Shown here: in pieces, positions 1-8,992 of the stretch
Numbering within the stretch: the first letter of the stretch is position 1
Layout: each line of letters starts with the position of its first letter
NCBI RefSeq assembly: GCF_000314735.2
Contig: NZ_KB375270.1
Location: forward strand, 3,850,001 to 3,914,000
Reading direction: 5' to 3'
Origin: Afipia felis ATCC 53690
GTDB lineage: Bacteria; Pseudomonadota; Alphaproteobacteria; Rhizobiales; Xanthobacteraceae
Length of the DNA: 64,000 nucleotides
Translations under genes and position numbers: made by a program
The notes under the pieces: model-generated
Databases searched by the model: none
Told to the model about the DNA's origin: nothing
What the model saw: only the letters and a program-made list of their open reading frames with translations

Positions 1-172
1 TTAAACGCCTCCATCAACCGGCAATTTCCGGCCCGGAGGGTGGAAAAAGTCCTTTTGCGGCCGCCTGTTATCGCTGGCTTTGGCGAACCGGGGAGGGTGG
101 GAAACAAATCGGCCGGGGAAACGTAGAGTGTGGCGTTCGGATTTCCCCGTTTCGGTCCCGGAGACCTTGCCT

Positions 173-604
173 ATGGCTGCCCCCACACAGACTGCGTGCG
201 ATCTGGTGACGGAACAAAGCCCGCACACATTTGAGATTACCCTGGACCGTCTTGAAATCGCGGTGAGAGATAACGGTCTTAAGGTATTTACCCGTATCGA
301 CCATGCGGCTGCGGCGGCCGGCGTGGGCCTCAAGATGCCGCCGGCGACGGTTCTGATCGTCGGCAGCCCGCAAGGCGGAACGCCGCTGTTTCTGCAGCAC
401 CCTACGCTGGCGATAGACCTGCCGCTGAAAATGCTGGTCTGGCAGGATCAGGCCGGGCAGGTTTACCTCAGCTACAATGATGCGGCCTACATGTCGGCGA
501 TTTTTGCGCGCCACGGCTTCGATGCGCAAGGCGAAAAGCTTCGGGCCGCGGCGAAGGGATTAGAAGGCAAGCTCGCCGCGGCAACGGCAGCGGCGATCAA
601 ATAA
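173..604 (+). CDS. DUF302 family protein
   Basis: The product of 143 residues matches the DUF302 fold in length and pattern: an amphipathic start, the strand 'GLKVFTRIDHAAAA', then 'LIVGSPQGGTPLF' and 'LPLKMLVWQDQAGQVYLSYND', which are the conserved blocks of that family. The biochemical role of DUF302 proteins is not established. I place the start at the ATG at 173 because the family begins a few residues before its first helix; an upstream in-frame ATG at 80 would add 31 arginine-rich residues with no family similarity. No signal peptide is visible from the 173 start, so the protein is probably cytoplasmic. It stands alone, with a tRNA-like gene on the other strand downstream. Confidence 0.75.
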   Translation: MAAPTQTACDLVTEQSPHTFEITLDRLEIAVRDNGLKVFTRIDHAAAAAGVGLKMPPATVLIVGSPQGGTPLFLQHPTLAIDLPLKMLVWQDQAGQVYLSYNDAAYMSAIFARHGFDAQGEKLRAAAKGLEGKLAAATAAAIK

Positions 605-629
605 TTCCGAAGATCGCGGAGAGGGAAGC

Positions 630-706
630 TGGAGGCCCGGCCTGGATTCGAACCAGGATAAAAAGCTTTGCACAGCTCTCGCGTAAGACGTTTCCGCCAC
701 CGGGCC
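630..706 (-). tRNA. Atypical tRNA-Cys-like gene (GCA), non-canonical arms
   Basis: Read on the minus strand this 77-base unit has a perfect 7-bp acceptor stem (GGCCCGG/CCGGGCC), discriminator U73, an encoded CCA end and a perfect 5-bp T stem with loop TTCGAAT. GCA in the anticodon position plus U73 are the known identity elements for cysteinyl-tRNA synthetase. The rest is unusual. The D loop (AAACGTCTT) lacks the GG pair that docks on the T loop, and the anticodon arm folds as a 6-bp stem with a 6-base loop, or a 5-bp stem with an 8-base loop, instead of 5 bp with 7 bases. It may be a diverged minor tRNA, a tRNA-like RNA or a decaying copy. Confidence 0.5.
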
Positions 707-818
707 GTACGTAGTCTAATCGCGACACAATGACCCTGTCATAGCCAGATGTGCGTCAGGGTTAATCCCGGGGTCGGGGTCTGGTTAACTCGTGAGGCGA
801 CAGATTTCCTGACCGGGT

Positions 819-1508
819 TTAGCGGGGCCGGGCCACGAAGGTCTTGCGTGCGGGATTGGTCCCGACATTGCGCGGCGCCAGCGTCGCGGCAAAGTCCGCA
901 TCCGCGAGTTTGCGGAGCATGTCGTCCGTGCGGTAGCTGTACAGGCCGATCTTGTGCCGGAGCGAGCGGTAATTTGATAGCGCCATGCGGGTGATGCCGG
1001 TGACTGCGTCGATCAAAAATCCGTTTTTTGCCGCGAATTTCAGCAGTGCCGCAGCGTCGGTGGCAGCGCCGACGTCTGGATCGAGAATGTCGCCAAGCAC
1101 GAAGCGGCCGTCCGGTTTCAGGAGGCGGCGAAACCGCACGAAAGCGGCGTCGAGATCTTCCGGCGTCATGTACTGGGCGACCGAAATCATCACGATGAGA
1201 TCGAGCGAGGCATCAGGCAGGGCTGTCAGGTCGTCGGGCGATAGTGCCTCGATATTGGGCACGGCAGCAAACCGGTCTGCCAGGCGCGCCCGCACACTCG
1301 GCGCGGGTTCGGCAAGGATGAGACGACTGCATTTCGCTGCGACACGATTGGCGGACATGGCCTCGCCGCAGGAATAGTCGAGCACCGTGGCTTCGGGCGA
1401 GGCGATGTAGCCGATGATGTCATCGGCGATGAGATTGAAATGAGCCTGCCGGTGGGCGTCGCTCACATAAATCGAAGGTGCGGAATCATAGAAATCAATC
1501 CAGGCCAT
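819..1508 (-). CDS. SAM-dependent class I methyltransferase
   Basis: The 229-residue product has the class I methyltransferase order: motif I 'VLDYSCGEAMSANRVA', an acidic residue after the second strand ('LILAEPAP'), then 'LDLIVMISVAQYMTPEDLD' and 'LLKPDGRFVLGDI', the post-motif signature of small-molecule or lipid methyltransferases. The substrate cannot be told. The start chosen is the ATG at 1508 ('MAWIDFYDSAPSIYVSD'); the open frame continues upstream for 67 codons but that part is low-complexity and would run into the promoter and 5' end of the divergent dps gene. Motif I lacks the usual GxGxG spacing (DYSCGEA), a deviation seen in many methyltransferases of this type. Confidence 0.8.
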   Translation of the reverse strand: MAWIDFYDSAPSIYVSDAHRQAHFNLIADDIIGYIASPEATVLDYSCGEAMSANRVAAKCSRLILAEPAPSVRARLADRFAAVPNIEALSPDDLTALPDASLDLIVMISVAQYMTPEDLDAAFVRFRRLLKPDGRFVLGDILDPDVGAATDAAALLKFAAKNGFLIDAVTGITRMALSNYRSLRHKIGLYSYRTDDMLRKLADADFAATLAPRNVGTNPARKTFVARPR

Positions 1509-1635
1509 GAACTTCCGGTAATGGTTTCGGACAGGGGTTCCGGCGCCGGAACAGGCACCTATGTCGTGAGTTGGTGGTCGTCGAGCCGGATTTCCCCGGC
1601 GGCGCAACTCACTCCTATTAGCAGGAAGGTCCGTC

Positions 1636-2160
1636 GTGAGCAAAAACAAGAACTCCGTAGCGTCCGAACTGGATACGCCAACCGATCTGCCACAGGCGGC
1701 AGTCGACAAGATTTCAGTGGCGGTGAATACGCTGCTGGCCGATGCTTTCGCGCTCTATCTGAAGACGAAGAATTTCCATTGGCACATCAGTGGGCGGCAT
1801 TTCCGCGATTATCATCTGCTGCTCGACGAGCAATCGGATCAGATTTTCGCGACCACAGACCAGTTGGCTGAACGCGTTCGCAAGCTTGGCGGCACCACGC
1901 TGCGCTCGATCGGGCAGATCGCCAAGCTGCAGACGATCAAGGACAACAACGAGGCTTATGTGCCGCCGCGCGAGATGCTGCGCGAACTCATGAACGACAA
2001 CAAGCATATGGCGAAGGCGATGCGCGATGCGCACGAGATCGCCGACAAGGGCGGTGACGTTGCGACCGCAAGCATTCTCGAGAATTTCATCGATGAAACC
2101 GAGCGGCGAACCTGGTTCCTGTTCGAGGCGACTCGTCAGGAAGGCGGCAACGAGGCGTGA
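1636..2160 (+). CDS. dps: Dps-family DNA-binding ferritin-like protein
   Basis: Dps proteins form 12-subunit shells that oxidise Fe(II) with hydrogen peroxide and protect DNA under stress. This 174-residue protein carries the diagnostic ferroxidase helix 'KNFHWHISGRHFRDYHLLL' followed by 'DEQSDQIF', which supplies the inter-subunit His, Asp and Glu iron ligands, and a ferritin-type four-helix length. The N-terminal tail is short and has few lysines, so DNA binding may be weak. The start is GTG at 1636 behind the Shine-Dalgarno-like AGGAAGG at about 1623. It is a single-gene unit ended by a strong terminator at 2189. Confidence 0.93.
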   Translation: MSKNKNSVASELDTPTDLPQAAVDKISVAVNTLLADAFALYLKTKNFHWHISGRHFRDYHLLLDEQSDQIFATTDQLAERVRKLGGTTLRSIGQIAKLQTIKDNNEAYVPPREMLRELMNDNKHMAKAMRDAHEIADKGGDVATASILENFIDETERRTWFLFEATRQEGGNEA

Positions 2161-2188
2161 GCGGCTTCGCTGTCCCGATGAATCCGGG

Positions 2189-2220
2189 AGCGTCCCCAGC
2201 GATGGGGACGCTTTTGTTTT
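2189..2220 (+). terminator. Rho-independent terminator of dps
   Basis: The arms AGCGTCCCC and GGGGACGCT form a perfect 9-bp stem around a 6-base loop, followed by TTTGTTTT. It lies 28 bases after the dps stop codon. Confidence 0.9.
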
Positions 2221-2236
2221 GCGGGGCAGGCTCGCT

Positions 2237-2998
2237 TTACGCGGCTTCCTGTTGCTGGTTGGCGCGCCGCGAGAACCACAGGATGCACACGAGCATGAAT
2301 GCAGCGAGCAATGCGGACGCATAGAAGCGGCTGAAGGCCAGCCCGCCATCCGCGACGGGTTTGTCGAGGAAATCGCCGACGGTCGCACCCAACGGCCGGG
2401 TCAGGATGAATGCGCTCCAGAATAGCAATGTGCGCGACACGTTCGTCAGGAAATAGGCGGCCACGATGACCAGCAGTCCCGCCGTGAAGACGAGCGCGCC
2501 GCCTTCATAGCCAAGGCCGGTGGCGGCCATCCAGTCGCCGAGCGCGGTCCCGAGGGTCTGTGAGAACAGGATCGTGATCCAGTAGAACATCTCGACTTTG
2601 GGTGAGGTGATGGTGCTGACCGATACCGAGCCGGCGGTGCGGTACCAGATCGCAAGAGACGCAAGCAGGAGGGCGAACAGGATCGTCGCGCCGCCGGCAT
2701 AGCCGATGCCCAGCGAGCGATCCGCGAAGTCCGCCATCGTCGTGCCGGCGGTCGTGGTCGCGACGATCACGGCCCAGTAGAGAAGCGCGTGAAAACGTTT
2801 CGCGGACATCTGCAGGAGAACCGCGGCCACGAAAAGCCCGATAAAGATGAGGCTGCTGACGGCATAGCCGAGGTTCATGGACATCGATACGGCGTCTCCG
2901 GCCGTCTCACCCAACGTCGTCGCGGCGATCTTGATGATCCAGAACGCCAGCGTGACCGCAGGCACTTTGCTGGCGTGATCGTCCGCGATCTTGTTCAT
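2237..2998 (-). CDS. COG4705-type polytopic membrane protein with four internal repeats
   Basis: The 253-residue product is almost entirely hydrophobic with about eight membrane segments. It is built from four copies of a unit of about 60 residues: an aromatic pair with Trp (about residues 20, 75, 140 and 194), then a TLGTxxGD-like motif (residues 27-35, 82-90, 147-155 and 201-209), then in the first three units an LGYxGG-like turn. The pattern fits the uncharacterised membrane-anchored family COG4705. The conserved acidic residue closing each motif lies inside predicted membrane segments and could line a cation path, but no substrate is known. Transcribed alone on the minus strand, convergent with dps. 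Confidence 0.75.
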   Translation of the reverse strand: MNKIADDHASKVPAVTLAFWIIKIAATTLGETAGDAVSMSMNLGYAVSSLIFIGLFVAAVLLQMSAKRFHALLYWAVIVATTTAGTTMADFADRSLGIGYAGGATILFALLLASLAIWYRTAGSVSVSTITSPKVEMFYWITILFSQTLGTALGDWMAATGLGYEGGALVFTAGLLVIVAAYFLTNVSRTLLFWSAFILTRPLGATVGDFLDKPVADGGLAFSRFYASALLAAFMLVCILWFSRRANQQQEAA

Positions 2999-3241
2999 GA
3001 ATGTCTCCGTTCAGGGGTGACCGGTGCTGCCCGGAGGAGAGGTCACAGATAAAAAATGTTGGTTGTGAGACGGGGCCGTTTCACAACGCGGTGATGTGTT
3101 CGACGATGACGCTTCCTATTCGCCGAAAGGTGAATTCGGCGCGGCCGCGTCCAGTGTGGCGGGAGACGGCAAACCGCCTTTGCCTTGGACGCAGCCTTCC
3201 GCTAAGGCATGGCGCGATAGGATCAGCCTGCGGGTTCTTGC

Positions 3242-4252
3242 ATGAGTTCGACGGTGTCACGCGCCGATGTTGTTCGCCCGATCGCCGTTCTCGTCGATCG
3301 TGAGGGCCTCGGCGACACGCTTCTGAAGTTGCCGTTCCTGCGCGCGATCTCGCGCGCCTATCCGGACCGGCCGGTCTGGTGGATCGCGACCCACACCACC
3401 TCGATGGCGCGGGAGATGAAGCCGTTTGTCGGCGACATGATTTCGCATGTCGTCGAGAATGCCAACATCACGACCCCGATGGGCACGGTGATCCGGCAAT
3501 TGCGAACATTCCCGCCGTTCGATCTCGTGTTCGACATGCGCACGCGACTCATCACGGTGGCGCTCGCGCGCACGGTCCTGAAGCATCGCGGCTTCTATTG
3601 CTGCCTGCCGGGCTATGCGCTCTCCGACAAGCGTCCGCCCGGCCGCTGGTCGCGACCGGAAGGAATCGCCGCGCGGGCGCTGTCGATGGCGGAGGCCGCC
3701 TTGCAGCGCGAACCGGAATGGCAGGGTCGTTTTCAACTCAGCGAACGCATTCGTGCACGCGCCGCGCAGACGCTGCCGGACGGCCCGAAATATATCGGCA
3801 TCGCCATTGGTAGCCGCGAGGTGCGCAAGAACTGGCCGCTGGCGAATTACGTCGCGCTGGCCGAGCGACTCGCCGCGCAGGGTCTGACGCCGGTGTTCTT
3901 CACCGGCCCGCAGGAGCGCGCCATTGCGGATGAGTTGGGGACCGCGATTCCGTCGGCGCTGTTTCCGCAAGCCGATGCGGACGATGCCGACGCGGCTTCG
4001 CTGGAATATGCCATTGCGCTCGGCGAACGCGTGAATGTTGCGGTGGCCAATGACAGCGGCATGGGACATCTGCTCGGCGCGCTCGGCGCACCGCTCGTCA
4101 GCCTGTTCGGGCCGACGAACCCTGCGCGCTGGGCGCCGCTGACAAAGCGCGGCGTCGTGATTCGCGCGCAGGACCATGGTGGCGAGACGATGGAGGCGAT
4201 TCCCGTCGATGCGGTGGTCGCTGCCGTCGAATGTTTATTGCGTGAGGTTTGA
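3242..4252 (+). CDS. Glycosyltransferase family 9 (heptosyltransferase-like)
   Basis: The 336-residue protein fits GT9, the family of ADP-heptose:LPS heptosyltransferases. Visible are the N-terminal 'DREGLGDTLLKLPFLRAI' motif (usual form GxGDxL), a central switch 'KYIGIAIGSREVRKNWPLANYVALAERL', and the donor-site block 'VAVANDSGMGHLLGALGAPLVSLFGPTNPARWAP', which carries the family's D-S-G-x-x-H and FG(P/S)T signatures. It probably adds a sugar to lipopolysaccharide core on the cytoplasmic face of the inner membrane. Its 3' end overlaps the convergent GT4 gene by 18 bp. The acceptor is unknown. Confidence 0.87.
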   Translation: MSSTVSRADVVRPIAVLVDREGLGDTLLKLPFLRAISRAYPDRPVWWIATHTTSMAREMKPFVGDMISHVVENANITTPMGTVIRQLRTFPPFDLVFDMRTRLITVALARTVLKHRGFYCCLPGYALSDKRPPGRWSRPEGIAARALSMAEAALQREPEWQGRFQLSERIRARAAQTLPDGPKYIGIAIGSREVRKNWPLANYVALAERLAAQGLTPVFFTGPQERAIADELGTAIPSALFPQADADDADAASLEYAIALGERVNVAVANDSGMGHLLGALGAPLVSLFGPTNPARWAPLTKRGVVIRAQDHGGETMEAIPVDAVVAAVECLLREV

Positions 4253-5335
4253 AGGCGGCGGCAGCGCGAGCACGGAGCGGTAGATCGGCTCGATGTCGGC
4301 GAGCAGCACGCTCTCCAGACGGCCCGCATGCTCTGACCAGTCGATGCCCTGCTGATAACGCAACGCTGCCTCATGCTGGCTGCGCCAGAGAGCGTCGTCG
4401 GTCAGAAGCCGCACGGCGTCGGCGCCGAATTTGGCGTCGTCGTCATGGACGAAGCCCGTCAGCCCGTCGATCACGCGCTCGGGCATCACCGTGATGTTGG
4501 AGACGATGGCGGGCAGGCCGAGCGCCTGCGCCTCGGCGACGGCGAGACAGAACGCTTCCGCCTTATGGCCGGGGTAAAGCATCACGCGTGCGCTGCGCAT
4601 CGCGGCAATCAGCGTCTCGCGGCTCTGCGGCGTGTGCACGTGCACCGAGGCTTTCACCTCCGCCGGCATTCCGGGCGGCAACGTCGTGCCTTCCCAGAGT
4701 TTCCATGCGTCGTCACCGTCCTTGAGCGCGTTGATGCCGTAGACATCGAGCACGGCGTTCGGCACGCGCGGCAGAATGTATTTCGCCCAGATTTCGACGA
4801 CGCGCCGCAGATTGCGGGTCGGATGCGAGGCGAAAATCGCGCGCGGCGGGGGCGGGGCCGCAAGCGGGGCATGGCCGCGAATGTCCTCGGGCAGGCCGTG
4901 CGGCAGCACGAACATCGGATTGTGTTGCGGCAGCACCGGCGAATACTTCTTCGCCTGATGCAGGCTGATGAGAATCGGCACCGGACGGTGCAGCCACAGA
5001 CGCCAGAACTTCTTGTAGTGCTTGAGCTGGTTCACCGGCCACAGCACCCAGAGCGCATTGCGGCGCGGCTTGCGCACGAAGCCCAGCAATTCCGGCTGAT
5101 GGCAGGCGATATAGAGATCGCAGGTGTCGGGCCGTTCGCCGTCGAGCGGCCGCCACATCACGCCGCGATCCATCACTGGCGTGTCGCAGTTCGAATACAC
5201 CGTGACCTGATGGCCGCGCTTTGCGAGTTCGCGCGCGCACTGGATGACGCTGGACTCGGTGCCGCCGAGCGGGCGGCTTTCGAGATCGCGGCCGTCGTAG
5301 CGCAGCGTCTTGTCGGCGAAGACGATGGTGGCCAT
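4235..5335 (-). CDS. Glycosyltransferase family 4 (GT-B fold)
   Basis: The 366-residue protein has the GT4 layout: an N-terminal acceptor domain with 'PLGGTESSVIQCARELAKRG', a linker, then the C-terminal donor domain with 'RAIFASHPTRNLRRVVEIW' and the catalytic-site block 'VMLYPGHKAEAFCLAVAEAQALGLP', where the E-x7-E nucleotide-sugar motif appears as EAFCLAVAE. It starts 9 bp after the carA stop on the same strand and has a GGAG-type ribosome site, so it is probably co-transcribed with carA. With the convergent GT9 gene it suggests a small cell-surface saccharide locus. Confidence 0.85.
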   Translation of the reverse strand: MATIVFADKTLRYDGRDLESRPLGGTESSVIQCARELAKRGHQVTVYSNCDTPVMDRGVMWRPLDGERPDTCDLYIACHQPELLGFVRKPRRNALWVLWPVNQLKHYKKFWRLWLHRPVPILISLHQAKKYSPVLPQHNPMFVLPHGLPEDIRGHAPLAAPPPPRAIFASHPTRNLRRVVEIWAKYILPRVPNAVLDVYGINALKDGDDAWKLWEGTTLPPGMPAEVKASVHVHTPQSRETLIAAMRSARVMLYPGHKAEAFCLAVAEAQALGLPAIVSNITVMPERVIDGLTGFVHDDDAKFGADAVRLLTDDALWRSQHEAALRYQQGIDWSEHAGRLESVLLADIEPIYRSVLALPPPSNLTQ

Positions 5336-5344
5336 CGGCTCCGC

Positions 5345-6535
<1,191 letters not shown>

Positions 6536-6745
6536 AAGCCCATGACATAGCCCGCACGCTGCGGCGCGTCAAAGGCCAAACGTGCGCTGTCCATGCGCTT
6601 TCCTCATGTTTGCCGCCCGCGCTCCGCGCCCCAAGCAGGGGGCGGTTGTGGGACGGCAAAAAACCCCGTAAATCCAACGCGGATTTGACGGCGCCTCCGC
6701 GCCTTGAGCAAATATGGGCGCTTTCGCGCCCACGGGAGATTGACC

Positions 6746-7201
6746 ATGCTGCGCGACGACATCGGCAACGCCGTGAAAGAGGCCATGAAGGCCAAGGAGG
6801 AGCGCAAGCTCTCCACGCTGCGGATGGTGAATTCGGCGATCAAGAACGCCGATATCGAGGCGCGCGGGCAGGGCAAGCCGCCTCTGTCCGACGAGGACAT
6901 CCTCGGCCTGTTGCAGAAGATGATCAAGCAGCGCCATGAATCGGTCGAACTGTACGACAAGGGCGGACGCGCGGAGCTGGCCGCGCAGGAACGCGAGGAG
7001 ATCGCGGTGATCTCCGCCTATCTGCCCAAGCAGATGTCGGACGACGAGATGAAAGCCGCCATCGCCGCCATCATCACGGATACCGGCGCCGCCGGCATGA
7101 AGGACATGGGCAAGGTGATCGGCGCGCTGAAAGCCAAGTACGCCGGCCAGATGGATTTCGGCAAGGCGAGCGGGATGGTGAAGGCCGCGCTGACGGGCTA
7201 G
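6746..7201 (+). CDS. GatB/YqeY domain-containing protein
   Basis: The 151-residue protein is a stand-alone YqeY domain: 'MLRDDIGNAVKEAMKAKEERKLSTLRMV' then 'ILGLLQKMIKQRHESVELYDKGGR' and 'EIAVISAYLPKQMSDDE', which are the family's conserved blocks, and the C-terminal 'GKASGMVKAAL'. The domain resembles the tail of GatB, and the free protein has been suggested to act in tRNA amidation or tRNA binding, but this is not proven. The start at ATG 6746 has GGGAG about 8 bases upstream; the longer frame from 6704 lacks similarity. Position between carA and dnaG is common in rhizobial relatives. Confidence 0.9.
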   Translation: MLRDDIGNAVKEAMKAKEERKLSTLRMVNSAIKNADIEARGQGKPPLSDEDILGLLQKMIKQRHESVELYDKGGRAELAAQEREEIAVISAYLPKQMSDDEMKAAIAAIITDTGAAGMKDMGKVIGALKAKYAGQMDFGKASGMVKAALTG

Positions 7202-7202
7202 T

Positions 7203-7721
7203 TCATTCGCCCGGGATTTTGATACCGAGTTTTTTGAGAGCCGCCAGCATCTGTGTTGGCGGCTCCATTTTGATCTGAAGCGGTTTTCCGGTCTCCAGCA
7301 GGCTCTTCATGCTGGAGAGGATCGCCGGCCAGCCGGTGCGCCCGCCGGAGAGAATGTCGTCGCTGATCGGACGGTCGTGAGACTGGGTCAGCGTCAATTT
7401 CACGCTCGCGCCAGCCTGTTCGATGTCATAAGTCACGAGCGCGGAGCCGAGCGCCTCGACGATCCCGGGCCAGTTGACGTCCCATGTGATCGTGAGTTTG
7501 CGCGGCGGATCGTACTCGAAAACCTTGCCGCTGATGTGTGTCGATCCGTCTGGCGCGCGCACGATGAAGTTGCCGCCGACCTTGCTGTCGAGTTCGACGG
7601 CAAAGCCGTGGAAGTACTGACGGCTGAATTCGGCGGACGTCAGCGCCTGCCAAACCTTTTCCGGCGTCGAGGCGATGTAGATCGCGTAGACGATTGCGGG
7701 TTTGAAGGCGCTGATATCCAT
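7203..7721 (-). CDS. SRPBCC / AHSA1-like protein (second of the pair)
   Basis: The 172-residue product has the START-like (SRPBCC, AHSA1) pattern: 'IYIASTPEKVWQALTSAEF', 'GSTHISGKVFEYDPPRKLTITW' and the C-terminal helix 'GGRTGWPAILSSMKSLLETGKPL'. Members bind hydrophobic ligands or activate Hsp90-type ATPases; the ligand here is unknown. The start at ATG 7721 follows GAGGACA by about 5 bases. The gene before it ends at 7729, so the two are tightly linked, and their C-terminal helices (WPxxLSSxKSxLETGKP) are near-identical, indicating a local duplication. Regulated by the ArsR gene upstream. Confidence 0.85.
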   Translation of the reverse strand: MDISAFKPAIVYAIYIASTPEKVWQALTSAEFSRQYFHGFAVELDSKVGGNFIVRAPDGSTHISGKVFEYDPPRKLTITWDVNWPGIVEALGSALVTYDIEQAGASVKLTLTQSHDRPISDDILSGGRTGWPAILSSMKSLLETGKPLQIKMEPPTQMLAALKKLGIKIPGE

Positions 7722-7728
7722 GATGTCC

Positions 7729-8175
7729 TCACGCATGCTCGAAGGCGAGCGGCTTGCCGGTTTCGAGAATGCTCTTGAGGCTCGAGAGCACGAGCGGCCA
7801 GCCGGTCGAGATGCTCGGCAGCGTCTTGCTGTCCGCCGCGAAGCCTTCGTGTGTCACGGTCAACTTGACGCCGTCGTAGGACGGCTCGATGACATAGGTC
7901 ACGCGCGAGGGCTTCTCTTTCCTCATGTCCTCGTCGAACACGGACTGCCAGCTATAGGCGAGCCTGCGCGGCGGATCGGATTCGAGGATGACGCATTCGT
8001 TCTTCACCTCGCCATCCCGGTCCATGTGCATGCGCGAGCCGACCTTCCAGTCGGACGTCAGGCTGCAGCAGTACCAGTATTTCTCGGTGAACGCCTTGTC
8101 GGTGAGTGCGTGCCAGAGCTTCTCGGGCGTGGTCTTGATGTAGGTGGTGTAGACGAATTCCGGTTTACTCATCAC
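7729..8175 (-). CDS. SRPBCC / AHSA1-like protein (first of the pair)
   Basis: The 148-residue protein carries 'YIKTTPEKLWHALTDKAFTEKYW', 'ILESDPPRRLAYSW' and the C-terminal helix 'ISTGWPLVLSSLKSILETGKPL', all typical of the AHSA1 branch of the SRPBCC superfamily. Its first codons overlap the end of the ArsR gene (stop at 8165), so translation is coupled. ArsR plus SRPBCC operons are widespread and usually autorepressed; the physiological ligand is rarely known. Start could be ATG 8175 or 8172. Confidence 0.87.
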   Translation of the reverse strand: MMSKPEFVYTTYIKTTPEKLWHALTDKAFTEKYWYCCSLTSDWKVGSRMHMDRDGEVKNECVILESDPPRRLAYSWQSVFDEDMRKEKPSRVTYVIEPSYDGVKLTVTHEGFAADSKTLPSISTGWPLVLSSLKSILETGKPLAFEHA

Positions 8176-8479
8176 GCTTCTCCAGTTTTCGTTTCAGTTC
8201 GCTGAGGGCTTCGAGTTTTCCGTGCTCGAACTTCCTGATCCATCGTTCGCCGATCTGATGGATCGGCACGGGGTTGAGGTAGTGCAGCTTCTCGCGGCCA
8301 TGCTTGATGGTGGCGACGAGATTGGCGTCTTCCAGAATCGCGAGATGTTTGGTGACGGCCTGTCGCGTCATGTCGAGGCCGTTGCAAAGCTCAAGCAATG
8401 TCTGACCGTTGCGGGCATGAAGCCTGTCGAGCAGCAAGCGCCGCGATGCGTCCGCCAGTGCCTTGAAGACCTCATCCAT
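8165..8479 (-). CDS. ArsR-family winged-helix repressor
   Basis: About 104 residues from the ATG at 8479: 'MDEVFKALADASRRLLLDRL', then 'TLLELCNGLDMTRQAVTKHLAILEDANLV' as the recognition helix-turn-helix, and 'GREKLHYLNPVPIHQIGERWI' as the wing. This is the SdpR-like branch of ArsR that controls SRPBCC genes. It has no metal-binding Cys box (ELCVCDL is replaced by ELCNGLD), so metal sensing is unlikely. A perfect palindrome sits 13 bases upstream of the start and is probably its own operator. A TTG at 8497 is an alternative start but lies inside that palindrome. Confidence 0.88.
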   Translation of the reverse strand: MDEVFKALADASRRLLLDRLHARNGQTLLELCNGLDMTRQAVTKHLAILEDANLVATIKHGREKLHYLNPVPIHQIGERWIRKFEHGKLEALSELKRKLEKRDE

Positions 8480-8492
8480 GCTGAGGATAATA

Positions 8493-8510
8493 GGCAACCA
8501 AATGGTTGCC
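8493..8510. promoter_or_regulatory. Putative ArsR operator palindrome
   Basis: The arms GGCAACCA and TGGTTGCC flank a 2-base centre with no mismatch. The site ends 13 bases before the ArsR start codon. The core AACCAAATGGTT resembles sites reported for ArsR/SdpR-type regulators of SRPBCC genes. Autoregulation is inferred from position. Confidence 0.7.
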
Positions 8511-8527
8511 TGTCAAGAGGCGTGATC

Positions 8528-8580
8528 TCTCATGCTGTCATCCCGCCGCAGGCGGGGACCCAGCGGGATTTCCGCGAGAA
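8528..8580. repeat. Possible dispersed intergenic repeat with GC hairpin
   Basis: The stretch starting TGTCATCCCGCCGCAGGCG contains CCCGCC...GGCGGG around GCA and continues GACCCAGCGGGATTTCCGCG. Short elements opening with GTCATCCCG and followed by GGGACCCAG are common between genes in many alphaproteobacteria. Only one copy is visible in this window, so copy number is not shown here. Confidence 0.35.
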
Positions 8581-8734
8581 CAGGTGGCTGTTGGAACGGG
8601 GACGCGGTGCGCGAAGGCGCTCAGAAACAGGAAGAAGAAACTCTGGCTCCCAGCCGGAGCCTGTCATCGGGTCGGCGGAGCCGGACCCGTTAGCGGGGAC
8701 GGCGCGGGAAAATGCGAAGCGGCGTCCGCGCTGC

Positions 8735-8962
8735 TTATTTGAACTGCGCGCGGCACGCCGGGGTGAGGCGCTGTTTGTTGGCTTCCATGCAAGCAGTGAT
8801 ACGCCTAACGTTCGGAATGTACTCGCCGCAGAATTTCTTCGCATCCGCGCGGCAGGCGCGGCGCTGTTCAAGGGTGCCGGCCGCGTGCGCGGCGCCGGCG
8901 CTCATGAACGCCATCAGAGCGAGAGCGGCAAGGGACCAAATTCTGACTGCTGATAGCTTCAT
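8735..8962 (-). CDS. Small secreted cysteine-rich-repeat protein
   Basis: The 75-residue precursor starts with a Sec signal peptide (positively charged start, hydrophobic 'WSLAALALMAFMSAGAAHA', cleavage after AHA). The mature part of about 48 residues reads 'RRACRADAKKFCGEYIPNVRRITACMEANKQ' then 'LTPACRAQF', with four Cys spaced as in the Cys-rich GLG1 repeat (C-x7-C-x12-C-x10-C). It probably forms two disulfides in the periplasm. Function unknown. Single gene with nothing co-directional close by. Confidence 0.75.
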   Translation of the reverse strand: MKLSAVRIWSLAALALMAFMSAGAAHAAGTLEQRRACRADAKKFCGEYIPNVRRITACMEANKQRLTPACRAQFK

Positions 8963-8992
8963 GGAATTCAGCTTTCTCTGTGTGGCCCAGCG

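Noticed and set aside
1-333. 110-codon minus-strand frame at the window start
   Set aside because: It overlaps the DUF302 gene on the other strand and has no family similarity.
630-706. Phage or island attachment site in the tRNA-like gene
   Set aside because: No integrase gene or second copy of the tRNA 3' end is seen in the window.
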